NCBI GenBank assembly: GCA_016207625.1
Contig: JACQPF010000241.1
Location: 1 to 5,939, forward strand
Reading direction: 5' to 3'
From: Elusimicrobiota bacterium
GTDB lineage: Bacteria; Elusimicrobiota; Elusimicrobia; FEN-1173
DNA: 5,939 nucleotides
A program made the position numbers and the translations under genes. Below the pieces are notes generated by a model. It was given only the letters and a program-made list of their open reading frames with translations, ran no database searches and was not told the DNA's origin. Below, in pieces: positions 5,606 to 5,939 of the stretch (within the stretch, counting starts at the first letter, position 1; every line of letters begins with the position of its first letter).

Positions 5606-5939
5606 ATGGTCAAAAAACCCAAGGTGAAAAAAACAAAACCAAAAAAAGCTTCGGTGAAAACGAAGAAAGCGGCGGCGAAGAAGCCTGTCCGAAATGGCAA
5701 GGCGAAGCCCGGAAAAGCTCCCGCAAAGTCCGCGAAGCCGGTTTCGAAAAAGTTGAAAAAACTGGAAGAGGCTTTGGATGTGTTTGTGCCGGTGGAGAAG
5801 GTGTTGCCTTGGCGCCAACCCATCACAGGGGAGACGTTCGTGGGGTTCGTGGATGACTACCTCTCCCATGTCAGCGTCATCACCATGACTTTATCGGAAC
5901 CCTTGAAGGTGGGGAACCGCATCCACATCAGGGGGAACA
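5606..5939 (+). CDS. Histone-H1-like basic tail fused to a translation-factor-like beta-barrel domain (3' truncated)
   Basis: The reading frame begins at the ATG at 5606, after AGGAGGT (5593-5599, 6-base spacer), and stays open to the right edge, giving 111 residues. Residues 1-52 are almost entirely Lys, Ala, Pro, Val, Ser and Thr (MVKKPKVKKTKPKKASVKTK and on), with no acidic residue before Glu54, like the DNA- or RNA-binding tails of bacterial H1-like proteins. Residues about 74-111 (GETFVGFVDDYLSHVSVI, then MTLSEPLKVGNRIHIRGE) match the pattern I know from small 'translation elongation factor-like' proteins and the C-terminal barrel of some U32 peptidases (IGKVTHYF, ISVAVIEL, LKVGDRIHIKG), an EF-Tu domain 2-like fold. 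The tail suggests nucleic-acid or ribosome association; cellular role unknown. The window ends inside the barrel. The Lys codons create A-tracts of six and seven bases. It has its own promoter and need not be tied to the metal genes. Confidence 0.8.
   Translation, partial: MVKKPKVKKTKPKKASVKTKKAAAKKPVRNGKAKPGKAPAKSAKPVSKKLKKLEEALDVFVPVEKVLPWRQPITGETFVGFVDDYLSHVSVITMTLSEPLKVGNRIHIRGN

Noticed and set aside
5609..5650. A-tracts of six and seven bases that could act as slippery sites.
   Set aside because: They are explained by AAA Lys codons in the basic tail, and no alternative frame yields a meaningful product.
5551..5856. A + strand ORF of 101 codons over the start of the last gene.
   Set aside because: It is the frame-shifted reading of the Lys-rich gene at 5606, which has the good ribosome binding site and a recognisable domain.

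Overview
The window is a co-oriented, mostly envelope-directed gene cluster from a moderately GC-rich bacterium. Every supported gene is on the + strand, gaps are short, and ribosome binding sites are mostly strong AGGAGG-type. No rRNA, tRNA, CRISPR array, transposase or phage gene is visible, and the sequence alone does not fix the phylum. The mix (copper/silver-type RND pump, DUF2231 membrane protein, small secreted metal-binding-like proteins, a Lys/Ala/Pro-rich tailed protein) would suit environmental Gram-negative lineages, often known only from metagenomes, but that is only an impression.

Layout: (1) 1-1529, the C-terminal half of a CusA-like heavy-metal RND efflux pump, cut by the left edge; it keeps two of the three copper-binding methionines of E. 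coli CusA, the third lying just outside. (2) 1551-2099, a probable lipoprotein with a Met/His-rich segment right after the lipidated Cys, a beta-rich middle domain and a C-terminal membrane helix. (3) 2225-2616, a possible 29-residue signal-peptide-like ORF coupled by an ATGA overlap to a 101-residue secreted protein with a His/Gly-rich stretch and a charged helical tail. (4) 2618-3280, a class I SAM-dependent methyltransferase. (5) 3317-4497, two secreted proteins with HMA-like CxxC domains, one domain in the first and two in tandem in the second. (6) 4510-5085, a DUF2231 membrane protein with a His-rich tail. (7) 5093-5491, a small secreted four-cysteine, probably OB-fold-like protein. (8) 5496-5524, a good sigma70-type promoter starting a new unit, followed by 5606 to the right edge: a protein with a histone-H1-like basic tail joined to a beta-barrel domain like that of small 'translation elongation factor-like' proteins.

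Inferred working: genes 1-7 look like one operon, whose promoter is left of the window, for handling a soft metal such as Cu(I) or Ag(I) in the envelope. The RND pump would export the metal across the outer membrane while secreted Met-, His- and Cys-containing proteins bind or pass it on in the periplasm. The roles of the methyltransferase, the DUF2231 protein and the four-cysteine protein are unknown. The metal itself is inferred from the pump's conserved methionines. The last gene is probably unrelated and separately transcribed.
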